From DASUPK01 sp963797265 (GTDB taxonomy: Bacteria > Actinomycetota > Thermoleophilia > Solirubrobacterales > 70-9), in contig CAWCOY010000006.1 of assembly GCA_963797265.1 (NCBI GenBank), forward strand, positions 186,001 through 250,000: a stretch of DNA of 64,000 nucleotides, written 5' to 3'. Position numbers and translations under genes: made by a program. Position 1 is the stretch's first letter. The number at the start of each line of letters is the position of its first letter. Shown piece after piece: positions 62,845-64,000 of the stretch. Under the pieces are notes generated by a model. The model worked only from the letters and a program-made list of their open reading frames with translations, was not told the origin of the DNA and searched no databases.

Positions 62845-63885
62845 TCAGTAGCGCCTCCGGACACGGGAGTTCTTCAGCGCCCTCTTGATCGCCTCGAACT
62901 CCTCCAGGGCCTGTCCGGATCCCGTCGCGACGCATGTGAGCGGTGACTCCGCGAGTCGCGCAGGCATCTGGCACTCGTCGCTCATCCGATCGGCGAAGCC
63001 GTGCAGCAGGGCCCCGCCGCCGGCGAGGGTCATGCCGCGCTCCATCAGGTCGCCGGCGAGCTCCGGCGGCGTGCGGTCGAGCGTGTCCCTGACCGCCGCG
63101 ATGATCTGCTGGATCGGATCGTCCAGCGCGGCACGGATGTGCTCGGAGTTGAGCTTCACCGCGCGGGGCAGCCCGGATCCGAGGTCGCGGCCGCGGATCT
63201 CGATCTCGATCTCGTGGCCGAGAGGATTCGCCGAACCGGCCTCATGCTTGATGTCCTCAGCCGTCTGATGCCCGATCAGGAGCTGGTGCTCGCGCTTGCA
63301 GAAGTTCATGATCGCGTCGTCCATCTCGTCGCCGCCGACGCGGATCGACTGGGAGACCACGATGTCGCCGAGGGAGATGACCGCCACCTCGGTGGTGCCG
63401 CCGCCGATGTCGACGACGAGGCTGCCGGTCGGCTCGCTGACCGGAAGGCCGGAGCCGATTGCTGCCGCCATCGGCTCCTCGATCAGGTAGGCCTCGCGGG
63501 CACCGGCGCCGAGGCAGGCCTCCTCGACCGCTCGCTTCTCAACACCGGTCACGCCCGAAGGAACGCACACCACGACGCGCGGATGGGTGAAGCGGCTGTG
63601 ATTCGCCCGCTTGATGAAGTAGCGGAGCATCGACTCGGTGATCTCGAAGTCGGCGATCACGCCGTCCTTCAGTGGCCGCATCGCGTTGATCGTCGACGGC
63701 GTCCGCCCGAGCATCTGCTTCGCCTCTGCGCCGACGGCGTGCACCTCACCGGTGGCCGTGTCGACGGCGACCACCGAAGGCTCGGAGAGGACGATCCCGC
63801 GGCCGCGGACGTAGACGAGCGTGTTGGCCGTGCCGAGGTCGACGGCCATGTCGCGGGCGGGGCTGATCGTGCTGAGAAGGCTCAT
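62845..63885 (-). CDS. mreB: Rod shape-determining protein MreB
   Basis: The actin-like cytoskeletal ATPase that positions the elongation machinery. The 346-residue protein has phosphate 1 (AVDLGTANTLVYVRGRGIVLSEPSVVAVD), the connect motifs RPLKDGVIADF and VVDIGGGTTEVAVISLGDIV, IRVGGDEMDDAI, and the adenosine motif LAGGGALLHGFADRMS. It heads the mre cluster. The start is preceded by pyrimidines (CCCCCTCC), not a Shine-Dalgarno sequence, and by a duplicated copy of its own start region. Confidence 0.97.
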   Translation of the reverse strand: MSLLSTISPARDMAVDLGTANTLVYVRGRGIVLSEPSVVAVDTATGEVHAVGAEAKQMLGRTPSTINAMRPLKDGVIADFEITESMLRYFIKRANHSRFTHPRVVVCVPSGVTGVEKRAVEEACLGAGAREAYLIEEPMAAAIGSGLPVSEPTGSLVVDIGGGTTEVAVISLGDIVVSQSIRVGGDEMDDAIMNFCKREHQLLIGHQTAEDIKHEAGSANPLGHEIEIEIRGRDLGSGLPRAVKLNSEHIRAALDDPIQQIIAAVRDTLDRTPPELAGDLMERGMTLAGGGALLHGFADRMSDECQMPARLAESPLTCVATGSGQALEEFEAIKRALKNSRVRRRY

Positions 63886-63934
63886 GGAGGGGGAACGATT
63901 AGCGAATGCTCATGGAGGGCGACGAATAGCGAAT
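63880..63934 (-). repeat. Tandem duplication of the mreB start region
   Basis: Two adjacent units, 28 bases (63880-63907) and 27 bases (63908-63934), share GCTCATGGAGGG at one end and AGCGAAT at the other on the plus strand. On the coding strand each holds CCCTCC-ATG-AGC. The outer unit encodes only ATG AGC ATT CGC TAA, a 4-codon frame, before the real mreB ATG in the inner unit. Confidence 0.8.
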
Positions 63935-64000
63935 TTCGTCGGAGCCTAGCGGCTCGCGTTAAATGCCCAAAGTCCGGATTTTTCCGCTGGACGCATGGCA
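63886..64000. other. Region upstream of mreB
   Basis: 115 bases to the window edge without a gene that I can support. It holds the duplicated start region, an inverted repeat (CGACGAA with TTCGTCG, 63920-63941, 8-base loop), and an AT-richer stretch near 63958-63985 that could contain the mreB promoter. Confidence 0.4.

Noticed and set aside
60902..62851. A 649-residue plus-strand frame
   Set aside because: Mirror of PBP2 copy 2; the minus strand carries all PBP motifs.

Overview
This is a GC-rich chromosomal window, most likely from an actinobacterium (Actinomycetota; I infer class Thermoleophilia, Solirubrobacterales-like). The basis is the base composition, frequent GTG/TTG starts, deazaflavin-type (LLM and PPOX) enzymes, the hrcA-dnaJ-prmA order, and rod-shape genes in an actinobacterium with little sign of mycelial biology. 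Nearly all of it is housekeeping chromosome. I see no prophage, transposase, integrase or CRISPR array, and one tRNA gene (Ala-GGC). No gene-free stretch exceeds about 220 bases.

Region by region. 1-5.5 kb: a minus-strand run hrcA, dnaJ (frameshifted), prmA, murI, a DUF1232 protein, yqeY and phoH. 5.6-11.7 kb: a two-subunit MaoC/hotdog dehydratase, small membrane and NTF2-like proteins, lepA, a frameshifted LysE exporter, a methyltransferase, and a SoxR-type regulator divergent from a small luciferase-domain protein with a clear MerR-type operator. 11.7-21.8 kb: murJ, rpsT, holA, comEC, comEA, acylphosphatase, a cupin and leuS. 21.9-25.7 kb: two unknown genes and a MarR/MMPL exporter pair. 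25.7-32.9 kb: an acetate module with acetyl-CoA synthetase and a SatP-type channel on one strand, and a LytS/LytTR two-component system, a small membrane protein and an ActP-like symporter on the other.

32.9-54.9 kb holds the widespread order rng-rplU-rpmA-obg-proB-proA-nadD-rsfS, but it is interrupted twice. About 4.4 kb lies between rpmA and obg (IscA-like protein, GATase, a Vps62-like/membrane fusion, a methyltransferase). About 8 kb lies between proB and proA (a beta-helix protein, an MFS-alcohol oxidase-aldehyde dehydrogenase set, a PfpI protein, an LLM oxidoreductase). 55-63.9 kb is the cell-elongation locus mreB, pbp2, rodA, mreC, mreD, pbp2, rodA: two complete RodA/class-B PBP pairs flank mreCD.

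Signals beyond genes. A 33-nt element (32/33 identical) precedes both rplU and an unknown 74-residue gene. Three copies of a short imperfect palindrome lie in or next to murJ, comEC and rodA. Four convergent gene pairs share the same CTAG as both stop codons. The mreB start region is tandemly duplicated. Six single-base reading-frame breaks fall in four genes (dnaJ, lysE, a small secreted protein, the beta-helix protein). At least two sit in G runs, so some are probably sequence errors. nadD has no standard in-frame start codon.
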